A stretch of 64,000 bases of DNA, taken from the NCBI RefSeq assembly GCF_000430725.1, contig NZ_KE387209.1, forward strand, positions 2,415 through 66,414, written 5' to 3'. The position numbers were made by a program, and so were the translations under genes. Source of the DNA: Azohydromonas australica DSM 1124 (GTDB lineage: Bacteria > Pseudomonadota > Gammaproteobacteria > Burkholderiales > Burkholderiaceae_C). Under the pieces are notes generated by a model that worked only from the letters and a program-made list of their open reading frames with translations, made no database searches and was not told where the DNA came from. This document shows, in pieces, positions 15,025-23,792 of this stretch; the stretch's first letter is position 1, and each line of letters starts with the position of its first letter.

Positions 15025-17796
15025 ATGGACAAGGCCTGGGCCTCGTCGCGTCTGGGAAAGCTGCTGACGGCCTCCAAGGCGTGGACGCTCAGCTTGGACC
15101 AGGACCGTGCCGTCATCACGGTCCTGGACAGCGCTTATCCGGTCGGCTTGCTGCAGCTCGATGCCATCGTCGTCGAGCCAGGCGTGATCTGGTCGGCCGT
15201 GACGGTGTCGTTGCCAGGGCGCGAGGTATTGCAGCTGGACGGCATCCCGAACGGCAAGGCCCGGAAGATGGCCGAGACGTTGGCTGCGGTACGCCGGCAG
15301 GCCCTTGAAGCCCACCGCCTGCAGCAGCTTCTGGCCCGCCTGGACCGGGCCATCGGGCCGATTGTCGCGTGGGCCGACGCCTGCAGAGCCGCTTGCACGG
15401 CACAGCTGCGGCGCCGCGGCTGGCTCACACGGGATTTCATCGCTGCCCAGGATGCCGCCAAGCCCCAGGATCCACAGAGACTGCTATCCCATCCAGCCGT
15501 TGTCCAGGCTCTTCAAGGTCGCGAGCAACGTGAACGCGATGCGGTCGCTCTTTGGCGCAAGGACTTGGGCGAAGCGGCTCGCCTCGTCAACCAGCGCCAC
15601 CTGGAACGGCAGCTGCAGGCGTCCAAGGACTTCTTCGACGCTGTGGAGAAGACGCCGCTCACGCCGGAGCAGGCGAGGGCGGTGGTTTGCTTGGACAACC
15701 GGGTCTTGCTGGTGGCGTCAGCCGGCTCGGGCAAGACCTCGACCATGGTCGCCAAGGCAGCCTACGCGCTGACGAAGGGCTACTTCGCGCCGGAGCGGAT
15801 TCTGATGCTGGCCTTCAACCGGGACGCAGCAGCCGAGTTGGGACAGCGCATGGAGCAGCGCTTTGAACGCCTGGGGCTGCCAACGGGCAAGGTCGTGGCC
15901 CGGACGTTCCACGCCTTTGGCTTGGAAGTCATCGGCATGGCGACCGGGCGGCGGCCAACGTTGGCGCCCTGGCTGGAGAACGGGCGCGACATTGAGGCGC
16001 TGCTGGAGATTGTGGACCGGCTCAAGGACGAGGACCTCGGTTTTCGGGCCCACTGGGACCTGTTCCGGCTGGTGCTGGCGCAGGAGCTCCCTTCTCCGGG
16101 AGAGGATGCCGAGGCCGCAGAGGCCCGGCACCCGCAGACGCGCCAACCGGACTTCTGGACCCTCAACGGTGAGGCCGTCAAGAGCCGCGGCGAGCAGCTC
16201 ATCGCCAACTGGCTTTTCTACAACGGGGTCGAGTACGAGTACGAGGCACGCTACAGAGTGCCCACAGCCGACGCGAAGCATCGCCAGTACCGGCCGGATT
16301 TCTACCTGCCTGCCATCGACGCCTACCTGGAGCATTGGGCGCTGGACCAGCGTGGCCGCCCGCCCAAGGCGTTCAAGGACTACGAAGCCGGCATGGCGTG
16401 GAAGCGGCAGACCCACCGCGAGCACGGCACGACCTTGCTGGAAACCACCGTGGCCCAGCTTTGGGACGGGCAGGCGTTTCGTTACCTCGCCAGGGAGCTC
16501 ACGAAGCGCGGTGTCGTGCTGGATCCCAACCCGGACCGTCCGGTGAAGGGGCGCCCGCCAATGGAGAACCCGAGGCTTGCTCAAACGTTGCGCACTTTCT
16601 TGACCCACGCCAAGAGCAACCGCCTGACCATTGCCGATATTCGCCAGCGCCTGGAAGCTGGCGCAGCTGGCCCGTTCAAGTACCGTCACGGTGTCTTCCT
16701 GATGCTTTTCGAGCGCATCCGCGACGCCTGGGAGAAGCGCCTCAAGGATGAGGACTGCATCGACTACGAGGACATGCTCAATGTCGCCAGCGACTGCATC
16801 GAGCAGGGTCGCTGGAGGAGCCCCTACGAGCTCGTGATGGTGGACGAGTTCCAGGACGCCAGCCAGGCACGGGCCCGGCTGGTGACGAGCCTGGTGCGCG
16901 AGCCAGATCGCTGCCTGTTCGCCGTGGGCGATGACTGGCAAGGCATCAACCGGTTCGCTGGCGCGGATCTGCAAGTCATGACGGATTTCGAGGCCACGTT
17001 TGGAGGGTCAGAAATCCTGCGGCTGGAGACGACGTTTCGCTGTCCACAGTCGCTGTGCGACATCAGCAGCGGCTTCGTGATGCAAAACCCGAAGCAGCTG
17101 GCCAAGCGGGTGGTGTCGGCCCAGCCCGACGTTGCGCTGCCCGTGTGTGTCGTCAGCGTGGACAGCGAGGCGCAGATCGCGGCTGCGGTGGCGCAGTGCA
17201 TCGACGAGCTCGGTGCGCAACCCAATGGTGGTCGCAGGGCCGCCCGCAGCATCTACGTGCTCGGACGGTACAGAAAGGACCGGCGCTTCCTGCCGCCAGC
17301 AGCCAGTGCGCCGAACGCAAGCGCCGAGGTTCGCTTCATGACCGTGCACTCGTCCAAGGGCACCGAGGCAGACCACGTCATCCTGCCTTGCATGACGTCG
17401 GGCACCATGGGCTTCCCGAGCCGGGTGGCGGACGATCCGGTGCTGCGCTTGGCAATGCCTCAGGGCGACGACTTCGAGTGGGCCGAGGAGCGGCGGCTGT
17501 TCTACGTGGCGCTTACACGGGCCCGCTCCAGCGTGACGCTCATCACCGTCGCTGGCAAGGAGTCGCCTTTCCTGATGGAGCTGGTGCGGGCCCATGGCCT
17601 GGCGGTGCGCAAAGCAGACGGCTCGGACAGCGAGCGGGAAATGTGTCCCCGATGCAGCGGCGGTTTTCTGGTGAACCGCCAGAGCCGATACGGCCCTTTC
17701 CTGGGCTGCAGCACCTACCCCGCATGCAAGTTCACGCGTGACCAGTCCGGCGAGTTTGCACATCCCCGCGGCTCCCGTACGGTCGGCTCACAGTAG
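15025..17796 (+). CDS. helD: Superfamily 1 DNA helicase, helicase IV (HelD)-like, with nuclease-like insertion and zinc ribbon
   Basis: The protein has 923 residues from the ATG at 15025. This start aligns with the start of E. coli helicase IV as I recall it (SSRLGKLL, then VIWSAVTVSLPGREVLQLDG). SF1 motifs follow: TPEQARAVV, Walker A VASAGSGKTS (~residue 235), VMVDEFQD (~606), AVGDDWQGINRF, MTVHSSKGTEAD, and FYVALTRARS. Between motifs Ia and II there is an insertion of ~95 residues (385-478): GEQLIANWLFYNGVEYEYEA, then YRPDFYLPAIDAYLE. This resembles a PD-(D/E)xK nuclease core. The C-terminus is a topoisomerase-type zinc ribbon (CPRCSGGFLV, CSTYPACKF). E. coli HelD is ~684 residues, so both modules are extra. 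It is an ATP-driven 3'-5' DNA helicase, probably used in element DNA repair or processing. Confidence 0.85.
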   Translation: MDKAWASSRLGKLLTASKAWTLSLDQDRAVITVLDSAYPVGLLQLDAIVVEPGVIWSAVTVSLPGREVLQLDGIPNGKARKMAETLAAVRRQALEAHRLQQLLARLDRAIGPIVAWADACRAACTAQLRRRGWLTRDFIAAQDAAKPQDPQRLLSHPAVVQALQGREQRERDAVALWRKDLGEAARLVNQRHLERQLQASKDFFDAVEKTPLTPEQARAVVCLDNRVLLVASAGSGKTSTMVAKAAYALTKGYFAPERILMLAFNRDAAAELGQRMEQRFERLGLPTGKVVARTFHAFGLEVIGMATGRRPTLAPWLENGRDIEALLEIVDRLKDEDLGFRAHWDLFRLVLAQELPSPGEDAEAAEARHPQTRQPDFWTLNGEAVKSRGEQLIANWLFYNGVEYEYEARYRVPTADAKHRQYRPDFYLPAIDAYLEHWALDQRGRPPKAFKDYEAGMAWKRQTHREHGTTLLETTVAQLWDGQAFRYLARELTKRGVVLDPNPDRPVKGRPPMENPRLAQTLRTFLTHAKSNRLTIADIRQRLEAGAAGPFKYRHGVFLMLFERIRDAWEKRLKDEDCIDYEDMLNVASDCIEQGRWRSPYELVMVDEFQDASQARARLVTSLVREPDRCLFAVGDDWQGINRFAGADLQVMTDFEATFGGSEILRLETTFRCPQSLCDISSGFVMQNPKQLAKRVVSAQPDVALPVCVVSVDSEAQIAAAVAQCIDELGAQPNGGRRAARSIYVLGRYRKDRRFLPPAASAPNASAEVRFMTVHSSKGTEADHVILPCMTSGTMGFPSRVADDPVLRLAMPQGDDFEWAEERRLFYVALTRARSSVTLITVAGKESPFLMELVRAHGLAVRKADGSDSEREMCPRCSGGFLVNRQSRYGPFLGCSTYPACKFTRDQSGEFAHPRGSRTVGSQ

Positions 17797-18462
17797 GCGG
17801 CCTGATGCGTGTTGTTGCACCAGCGGCTGGCGCGGTTCGGCAACAAAGGCGGTACATGGCGGCCGCGGCCGGCTGCCATGGTGGGCGTCGACATCCGGCT
17901 CTATTCACACGCGGCCGACACGCAGTGCCAACGGCCAACGCACGATGCGGCGCGCGTGGACGCATCACCCCAGGCGCGGGCAAGGCTGGCGCGTAGATCG
18001 ACGAGAGGCTGCTCACCCAAAACCTTGGCGGCTCCCTTCACGCGGACCAGGTCTGCACATAGCTCAGCAGCTCCTGCAGCTGCCAGTGCGCTTGACGAGC
18101 TGAAATCGTGCACCAGATGGCTGGCCCGTGGCCGAGTCAAGGGCATGGCGGGCGACGGCGCTGGCGTCCCAGTAGAGATAGCCGCAATCCCGTCCACAGC
18201 ACAAAAACAACATACCTGATACTGCCCACCCCATCCGCTCCTCTGAACCGCGGCTGTTTCTCCCTGGTATTTCCTGGTCCTGACTTTTCACGGCCGCAAC
18301 CGGGGGTGGTGTGTGGGTCTTGGCAGGGGGAGGGAGGGCGGCGGTGCGCCTCATGAGGCGGAGTCCATTGTGGGGTAGGGGGGAATGTTGGCTTCTCGTA
18401 TGTAGCTTTTCAGAGTGAAGCGCGCTCTTGGCGTTGCTGACGGGGTTGCCGGCGGTTTTTGC
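17797..18462. other. Long non-coding leader of the dot/icm operon with G-runs and a palindrome
   Basis: No supported gene is seen in these 666 bases. The right part is structured. Five G-runs of three to five bases lie at 18302-18338, a perfect 14-bp palindrome at 18347-18360 (CGCCTCATGAGGCG), and two more G-runs at 18372-18383. The promoter of the conjugation operon must lie near its end, next to the shared operator at 18463. Confidence 0.5.
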
Positions 18463-18488
18463 TTCCGTATAGTGTGCTCAATACGGAA
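18463..18488. promoter_or_regulatory. Shared conjugation operator, copy 1 (before dotI)
   Basis: TTCCGTAT and ATACGGAA form a perfect 8-bp inverted repeat with a 10-bp spacer, 17 bp before the GTG start of dotI. The same half-sites with the same spacer recur at 44437 and 55024 before other conjugation genes. The position fits a repressor site over the promoter or transcription start of the dot/icm operon. Confidence 0.7.
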
Positions 18489-18504
18489 CGCAAGAGGTGA
18501 TCCC

Positions 18505-19359
18505 GTGGCCGCATTGCAAGACGCGTCTCACCTGCCCTTCGCGGTACGCGCTGACGACGTGGCGCCCACCACGCCGGTTACCCAAGACCAGCGCGCGGGT
18601 GCAGCTGCCCCGGTGTCGGGCAACGCCACCGGTCGCGAGGCTGCATCGCCATCGGGCCAGGCGGCGTGCGCCAGCACCTTGAGCTTCGAGCAGGACCTCG
18701 CCAACGCGCTGGGCCAGCTGCATCGCACCGAGGACGTCGTCAAGCCGGCCGTGCAGGCCGAGCTCGGCCGCCGGCTGCTGCAATGGCTCGCCAGGAGCGC
18801 CGTCAAGCTGAACTTCATCCTCGCCGGCGGCCTGGCCGCATCGGTGTTCCTCAACGTGATCCTCGCTTTCGCGGCCCTCAACCCGGTGCGCGAATACTTC
18901 GCCTCGGACAACGGCCGGCTCCTGCAACTGGTCCCGCTGAGCCGGCCCTACACGAAAGCGCCAACCGTCATCCAGTTCGCCAAGGACACGCTCAACGAGT
19001 CGTTCACCCTGGACTTCACCAACTACCAGGCCCAGCTGGAGAGCGTTCGCTTGCGCTACACGCGCGAGGGCTACGCCTCGTTCCTGCAATCGCTCAAGGC
19101 ATCGAACATCCTGGACCTCGTCAAGGCCCGGCGCATGAACCTCTCCAGTTCGGTGGGCACGGGCGTGCTGGTCAAGGAGGGTGTCGAGAACGGCATCTAC
19201 GTCTGGTATGTCGAGGCCCCGCTCGAATTGCGTTTGGCGGGGCAGACCAGCGAGATGCCCGCGCAACGGTTCCGCGCCACCGTTCGCGTCACGCGCGTGC
19301 CCACGCTCGACAACATCCTGGGCATTTCGGTCGGGCAGCTGGTGACCCAGCCGCGATAA
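18505..19359 (+). CDS. dotI: Type IVB secretion/conjugation protein DotI/IcmL (TraM of IncI)
   Basis: The protein has 284 residues from the GTG at 18505, which follows AAGAGGTGA. An upstream in-frame GTG at 18415 lies on the other side of the shared operator and is less likely. The N-terminal ~70 residues are loose. One transmembrane helix (NFILAGGLAASVFLNVILAF) is followed by a periplasmic NTF2-like domain (IQFAKDTLNESFTLDFTNY, then LQSLKASNILDLVKARRMN). This is the conserved DotI/IcmL architecture: an inner-membrane subunit that packs with the core ATPase complex. It opens a run of eleven tightly spaced dot/icm genes. The short form lacking a second helix is normal for the family. Confidence 0.88.
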   Translation: MAALQDASHLPFAVRADDVAPTTPVTQDQRAGAAAPVSGNATGREAASPSGQAACASTLSFEQDLANALGQLHRTEDVVKPAVQAELGRRLLQWLARSAVKLNFILAGGLAASVFLNVILAFAALNPVREYFASDNGRLLQLVPLSRPYTKAPTVIQFAKDTLNESFTLDFTNYQAQLESVRLRYTREGYASFLQSLKASNILDLVKARRMNLSSSVGTGVLVKEGVENGIYVWYVEAPLELRLAGQTSEMPAQRFRATVRVTRVPTLDNILGISVGQLVTQPR

Positions 19360-19370
19360 GGGAGCCACGC

Positions 19371-20525
19371 ATGAAGCGTCCTGCGGGGTATGTCGTGATC
19401 ACGGCCATGGCTGTCTTGGCCGCCGAGCTGGCGCAGGCCCAGCCGTCAGCGCCCGCCGCTGCCGTGCCGCCAGGCGCAGCCGCATCAGCAGCCACGCCTG
19501 GAAGGTGGGTGCAATCACCATCCGGCACTGCGCCGGCGGCGTTCCCGCCGTCCCCTGCAGCGGCGCAGGCCGCCCAGGCTGCTCAACAGGCGCAGGCCCG
19601 CAGCCAGCAGATGCAGGCGGCCTTTCCGCCCACCAACTACGGCGCCGCGAACTACGCCGGTGGCGCCCCAGCGACGGCCGGCCCTGCCGGTGCAGCGCAA
19701 AACGGCACGGCACCGCTGCCGCCGCTCGTGCCGCCCACCGACTACCAGCGCGCCAACTCGATGGTGGCGCCGCTCAAGGGCGCCGAAATCCGCCAACTGC
19801 GCAGGCGGTTCGAAGAGACCCGCGCAGCCAAGGCGGACCGACCCGTGCGCACCACGCCACGCATCCGCTCCATCTCGGTCGACCTGTCCCCCGGCGCAAC
19901 ACCACCCATCCTGCGCACGCTGCCCGGGGAATCCTCCACCGTCGTGTTCCTCGACGCCACGGGAGCGCCATGGCCGCTGGGGGCCGTCCCGCGCGTGTCC
20001 AACCCCAACCGGGTCGCCACGGCCGAGTGGATCGAAGGCTCGCCCTCGGTCCTCGTCACCATGCTCAGCCCCTACGAGGAGGCGAACCTGACCGCCTTCC
20101 TGGTGGGCTTGGCCACGCCCGTGGTCATCAAGCTCGTGGGCGGGGAGCCCGACGCCCGGAGGCGTACCCGCGAAGTCGACTACCGGCTCGACCTGCGCGT
20201 GCCCGGGCGCAGCCCCTGGGCCCAGGCGGCTGTGCCCGGCATCGCCAAGATCGGTCTCTACGACGACACGCTGCAGGCCTTCCTCGACGGCCTGCCGCCC
20301 AACGACGCCGTGCGGCTGAAGCCCCGCGGCGAGGTACCGCCGCGCACCGAGGTGTGGCAGTACGCCGGCGCCCTGTTCGTGCGCACCGACCGCGACATCC
20401 AGACCGCGTTCGACAACACCTTGGCCGCCAGCGACGGCACGCGCGTCTACCGCCTCGCACCCACGCCCTACGTCACCCTCAGCGACGCGGGCCGCTCTCT
20501 GACGCTGCAGCTGGACTTGCCCTGA
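19371..20525 (+). CDS. dotH: Type IVB outer-membrane core protein DotH/IcmK (TraN of IncI)
   Basis: The protein has 384 residues from the ATG at 19371, with an AAGGGAG site just upstream. A Sec signal peptide (VVITAMAVLAAELAQAQ) is followed by a long Ala/Pro/Gln-rich stretch. The conserved DotH domain then follows, with RVSNPNRVATAEW, EANLTAFLVGLATPVVIKL and VDYRLDLRVPG. With DotC and DotD, DotH builds the outer-membrane ring of the channel. DotC and DotD are not in this window. It sits 11 bp after dotI. Confidence 0.88.
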   Translation: MKRPAGYVVITAMAVLAAELAQAQPSAPAAAVPPGAAASAATPGRWVQSPSGTAPAAFPPSPAAAQAAQAAQQAQARSQQMQAAFPPTNYGAANYAGGAPATAGPAGAAQNGTAPLPPLVPPTDYQRANSMVAPLKGAEIRQLRRRFEETRAAKADRPVRTTPRIRSISVDLSPGATPPILRTLPGESSTVVFLDATGAPWPLGAVPRVSNPNRVATAEWIEGSPSVLVTMLSPYEEANLTAFLVGLATPVVIKLVGGEPDARRRTREVDYRLDLRVPGRSPWAQAAVPGIAKIGLYDDTLQAFLDGLPPNDAVRLKPRGEVPPRTEVWQYAGALFVRTDRDIQTAFDNTLAASDGTRVYRLAPTPYVTLSDAGRSLTLQLDLP

Positions 20526-20533
20526 AGGCCGCC

Positions 20534-21862
20534 ATGACCCACATCCAGGCAGATTTCGGCCGCCAGACCGTCGTCGTCGCGGCCCTGGCTCTCGTCGGTG
20601 TTGCCGGCGTGAGCTACCTGGGCTACTCCTGGTGGCAAAGCAGCCGTTCGACCCCGTCCAACGTCGCCGCGGTACCGGGCAACGGGCAGGGTGTGGCTGC
20701 CGAGGAATCGGCGCGCTACCGGCAGATCCTCGACGAATACAACCAGCGCAACGCGGCCATAGCCAAGGCAGGCAACGGCACTTACGTGTCCGTGCCTTCC
20801 ACGCGTGGCGTGAGCACACCGCCAGGCATGGCTGAAGACGCCCCGCCAGCCGCTCCTGCGCCGGCATCGGCACCGGCTGCAGCAGCGTCCGCGCCGCCCC
20901 CTGCAGCCACCGTCAGCGTGCAGCAGCAGCTTGCCGTCGACCCCGACCGCGTCGGGCAGCTCGAAGAGCAGGTCAAGGCCTTGATGGACAACTGGTCCGC
21001 CGAGAAGCACGGCCTGGCCATCGTTGCGCAGGACGGCAAGGCCTACACGGCATCGCTGCAGCCACCACAGCCCGCTGCGCCCCCGTCTTCCCAGCAGCTC
21101 GCCGACGCCCCGGGCGAGCAGTTGGTGCCCGGCTACGAGCTCGTGGCCGCCGAGCTGCGCACGGGCATCGACACCGACGAGGATTCCCTGGTCGAAGCAG
21201 CCATCCCTGCCGGCCCCTACGCCGGGGCCCACGTCTTTGCGCCCGGCTACAAGCGGCTGGAGAACACCGTGGACATGACGTTCACCGGCATGACCTGGCG
21301 CGGCCGCACCTACAAGATCAACGCCAAGGCCGTCGACAAGGATTCACTGCGCACGGCGCTCTCCGGGGAAGTCAACAACCGCTATTTCAGCCGCATCGTG
21401 TTGCCGGCCCTGGCCACGGGCCTCGGGCGCGTGGGGCAGCTTTTCGAGCGCAGCGGCAGCACGACAGTCATCTCACCGCTGGGCGGCGCCGTGATCACCG
21501 CGCCGGAGTCGGTCAGCGGCCGCCAGGTCGCTGGCGCCGTGGTCGGCGGTGCCGCGCAGCAAGCAGGCAACGTTCTCGCGCATGACGCCGCGGCCATGCC
21601 GGTGAAGCAGGTGCTGGTGCCGCCCAACACCACCATCGGCGTGCGCTTCCTCGCGCCGGTCTTTGCCAGCGACGAGGTACGCGGCAACACGACGCCCACG
21701 CCCGCCGTCGCGAGCGGCAACACGCGCAGCCCGTTGCCGCCTCCCGCGGCAGCGCAAGGCTGGCCACCGGCCGTACCGCCCGTCGTGCCAGGCGTCCCGC
21801 TGCAGCCACCCCCGGGTTTCACGCCGCCGTACGTACCCAGCCCCTACGCCCCGAACCAGTAA
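20534..21862 (+). CDS. dotG: Type IVB core channel protein DotG/IcmE (TraO of IncI), short conjugative form
   Basis: The protein has 442 residues from the ATG at 20534. One N-terminal transmembrane helix (VVVAALALVGVAGVSYLGY) is followed by a coiled or Pro-rich periplasmic stretch. The C-terminal VirB10-like domain follows: VPGYELVAAELRTGIDTDED, VDMTFTGMTWRG, ALSGEVNNRYFSRIVLPALA, and LVPPNTTIGVRFLAPV. It spans the periplasm and links the two membranes. Legionella DotG is more than twice as long because of repeats that are absent here. The length instead fits plasmid TraO. It starts 8 bp after dotH. Confidence 0.88.
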   Translation: MTHIQADFGRQTVVVAALALVGVAGVSYLGYSWWQSSRSTPSNVAAVPGNGQGVAAEESARYRQILDEYNQRNAAIAKAGNGTYVSVPSTRGVSTPPGMAEDAPPAAPAPASAPAAAASAPPPAATVSVQQQLAVDPDRVGQLEEQVKALMDNWSAEKHGLAIVAQDGKAYTASLQPPQPAAPPSSQQLADAPGEQLVPGYELVAAELRTGIDTDEDSLVEAAIPAGPYAGAHVFAPGYKRLENTVDMTFTGMTWRGRTYKINAKAVDKDSLRTALSGEVNNRYFSRIVLPALATGLGRVGQLFERSGSTTVISPLGGAVITAPESVSGRQVAGAVVGGAAQQAGNVLAHDAAAMPVKQVLVPPNTTIGVRFLAPVFASDEVRGNTTPTPAVASGNTRSPLPPPAAAQGWPPAVPPVVPGVPLQPPPGFTPPYVPSPYAPNQ

Positions 21863-21893
21863 GGCCCGGATTATCCAAAGCACGAGGTGCACC

Positions 21894-22742
21894 GTGGACC
21901 CATCCATCACCCCGGCCGCCGAGGAAGGCGACTTCTTCTCCGCGCCCGTGGCACCAGCGCCTGCTGCGGGAGCACCGGCCGCCGCGGCCGCCGTCACGGC
22001 AGCGTCGACCGCCTGTCTCCAGCCCGGGCTGCACACGAAGGTCAAGCCGTACCACGTGGCCGCCGGCATATTCGTGCTGGCAGCGGTGGTTCTCTTCGGC
22101 AACCCGTTTGGCGGCACATCGAACGAGCAGGACGACCCCAGCGCGGGCGCGCTGATGACGACGCCGCGCTATGTCGCAGGCGCGGAGGGCACTGGTCCAG
22201 CCGCTACGGCGGTGGCCGCGCCAATGTCCCCCAGCAGCGGGGTACGCGATGCAACGCCAGCACCACAGCAACCGCCGCAGCTGGCGGCGGCTGCGCAGCC
22301 AGGCGCGCCGGCATCCCTACCGGCCAGCGCCGCAGCGGCCGTGCCGCCGAGCGCGTTGGCCGAGAAGACCGTTGTGGACGAGCTTGCGGCCCTGCGCACG
22401 CAATTGGCGGCAATGCAAAGCGAACTCGTCGGGCTGCGAGCCGACCACGCGGCCGCCCGCAGCACGCCACCCGGCGCCCCGCGACCTCGTGTGGCAGCGA
22501 CTGCCGAGCGGTTCAGGCCAGGCGTCACGGCCCGCTCTGCGCCTGAACGCCGCGCCGAGTCGGCTGATCGAGGGGTGCTCACCGGCTACCGGATCAACAC
22601 CATCTACCCCGGGCAGGCGTGGATCGAGGTGGGCCAGCGGACCTTCCTGGTCGAGCCAGGCACGGTGGTGGACGGCATGCGCGTGACCCGCATCGACCCC
22701 GTCGCGCGGCGCGTCCAGACGACGCAAGGCGACATCCTGTAG
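21894..22742 (+). CDS. Conjugal transfer protein, TraP / IcmG(DotF)-like
   Basis: The protein has 282 residues from the GTG at 21894. A short cytoplasmic N-terminus leads to one transmembrane helix (VAAGIFVLAAVVLFG). An Ala/Pro-rich linker, a short coiled coil (VVDELAALRTQLAAMQSELV) and a compact C-terminal domain follow (LTGYRINTIYPGQAWIEVG, then VEPGTVVDGMRVTRI). This layout and its place between dotG and dotE match TraP of IncI plasmids and IcmG/DotF of Legionella. The sequence itself is weakly conserved, so the assignment leans on synteny. Confidence 0.7.
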   Translation: MDPSITPAAEEGDFFSAPVAPAPAAGAPAAAAAVTAASTACLQPGLHTKVKPYHVAAGIFVLAAVVLFGNPFGGTSNEQDDPSAGALMTTPRYVAGAEGTGPAATAVAAPMSPSSGVRDATPAPQQPPQLAAAAQPGAPASLPASAAAAVPPSALAEKTVVDELAALRTQLAAMQSELVGLRADHAAARSTPPGAPRPRVAATAERFRPGVTARSAPERRAESADRGVLTGYRINTIYPGQAWIEVGQRTFLVEPGTVVDGMRVTRIDPVARRVQTTQGDIL

Positions 22743-22755
22743 CCAGGAGCCGGCC

Positions 22756-23289
22756 ATGGATCTCGCCTCGATGATGGTCAACCTGGCCAACGAGCTCACG
22801 GCGCCGGCGTGGAAGCTGCTGTGGGTCGTCGCGGCACTGTGCGGCACGGCGTACTTCGGCCACATCGTGGCAAGGATGATGCGCGCCTCGCAGTTCCCGG
22901 GGCAACGCTCGCTGACCTTGGGTGACGTCGCGGCCGTGGCCATCGTTGCGGCATGCATGCTCAACCTGTCCCAGCTCATCAACGCCGCATGGAACTCGAT
23001 GGGCACGGGCACGGTGTCCTACGGACCGATCTCCTACACCGGCGCAGCGGGCTTCGGCGTCTTCGCTGCCGCCATCAATGCCGTCCTGACGCTCGTGAGC
23101 GTTGCGGGCGGCTACTTCTTCTTCCGGGGCGTGCTGCTCTGGAGGAAAGCTGCCGTCGCGGGGGACTCCTCGCACGGCGCCGATGACGTCGTCTGGCGTG
23201 CAGCCACGCACATGCTCGGCGGCGCCTGTCTCGTCCAGATCTCCGACATGATCGAGCGCCTGCGCTCGACGCTCGGCCTGGTCTGGTGA
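22756..23289 (+). CDS. dotE: Inner-membrane protein DotE/IcmC (TraQ of IncI)
   Basis: The protein has 177 residues with about four hydrophobic helices: LLWVVAALCGTAYFGHIVA, VAAVAIVAACMLNLSQLI, AGFGVFAAAINAVLTLVSVA, and the segment around ATHMLGGACLVQI. Size, helix pattern and position before dotP fit IcmC/DotE. It is an inner-membrane subunit of unknown biochemical role. It starts 13 bp after the TraP-like gene. Confidence 0.72.
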   Translation: MDLASMMVNLANELTAPAWKLLWVVAALCGTAYFGHIVARMMRASQFPGQRSLTLGDVAAVAIVAACMLNLSQLINAAWNSMGTGTVSYGPISYTGAAGFGVFAAAINAVLTLVSVAGGYFFFRGVLLWRKAAVAGDSSHGADDVVWRAATHMLGGACLVQISDMIERLRSTLGLVW

Positions 23290-23317
23290 TCTACCTCCCG
23301 CACTGGAGCAGGCCATC

Positions 23318-23761
23318 ATGAACCTGAGCAAGTTCAACCCCATGGAAGTGGTCGACGAGGCCGGCCGTTTCGTTCACGTCAAGCTCACGGCCTGCGCCGC
23401 CGTTACGCAGTACAGCGCCGATCCCCAGCAGCGCCGGATGGTGCAGCTCGGTGCCGCCGTCACGCTGCTGGGACTGGCTGCCGGGGCCCACGCCGCCGGC
23501 TTTGCCGACATGTTCACGGCAGCCGCCACGCAGGCCGACTCGATGAAGGTTTCGCTCGGAAAGATGCTGGCAGCGGGCGGCTTCGGCGCCGCCGGCTACG
23601 GCGGCTACAACTGGTGGCGCAAGGGCAAGGAGGGCGAGAACAGCCAGGTCAAGGGCGGCCAGATCGTCATCCCGTTCCTGGGCGGCGCGGCGTTGGGCGG
23701 CACGGGCTTCGTGCTGGTCAAGGCCGGCGAGACCGTGGGCATCACGGGACTCGCTCCCTGA
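23318..23761 (+). CDS. dotP: Inner-membrane protein DotP/IcmD (TraR of IncI)
   Basis: The protein has 147 residues with two hydrophobic segments: VQLGAAVTLLGLAAGAHAAG near residue 50 and a Gly-rich one near the C-terminus (IVIPFLGGAALGGTGFVLV). Between them lies GYGGYNWWRKGKEGE. The glycine-rich paired helices and the order dotE-dotP-dotN match IcmC-IcmD-IcmJ. It probably sits in the inner membrane next to DotE. Confidence 0.7.
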   Translation: MNLSKFNPMEVVDEAGRFVHVKLTACAAVTQYSADPQQRRMVQLGAAVTLLGLAAGAHAAGFADMFTAAATQADSMKVSLGKMLAAGGFGAAGYGGYNWWRKGKEGENSQVKGGQIVIPFLGGAALGGTGFVLVKAGETVGITGLAP

Positions 23762-23792
23762 AGGGCTCGGCGCGCAGGCGCAGCACGCCACC

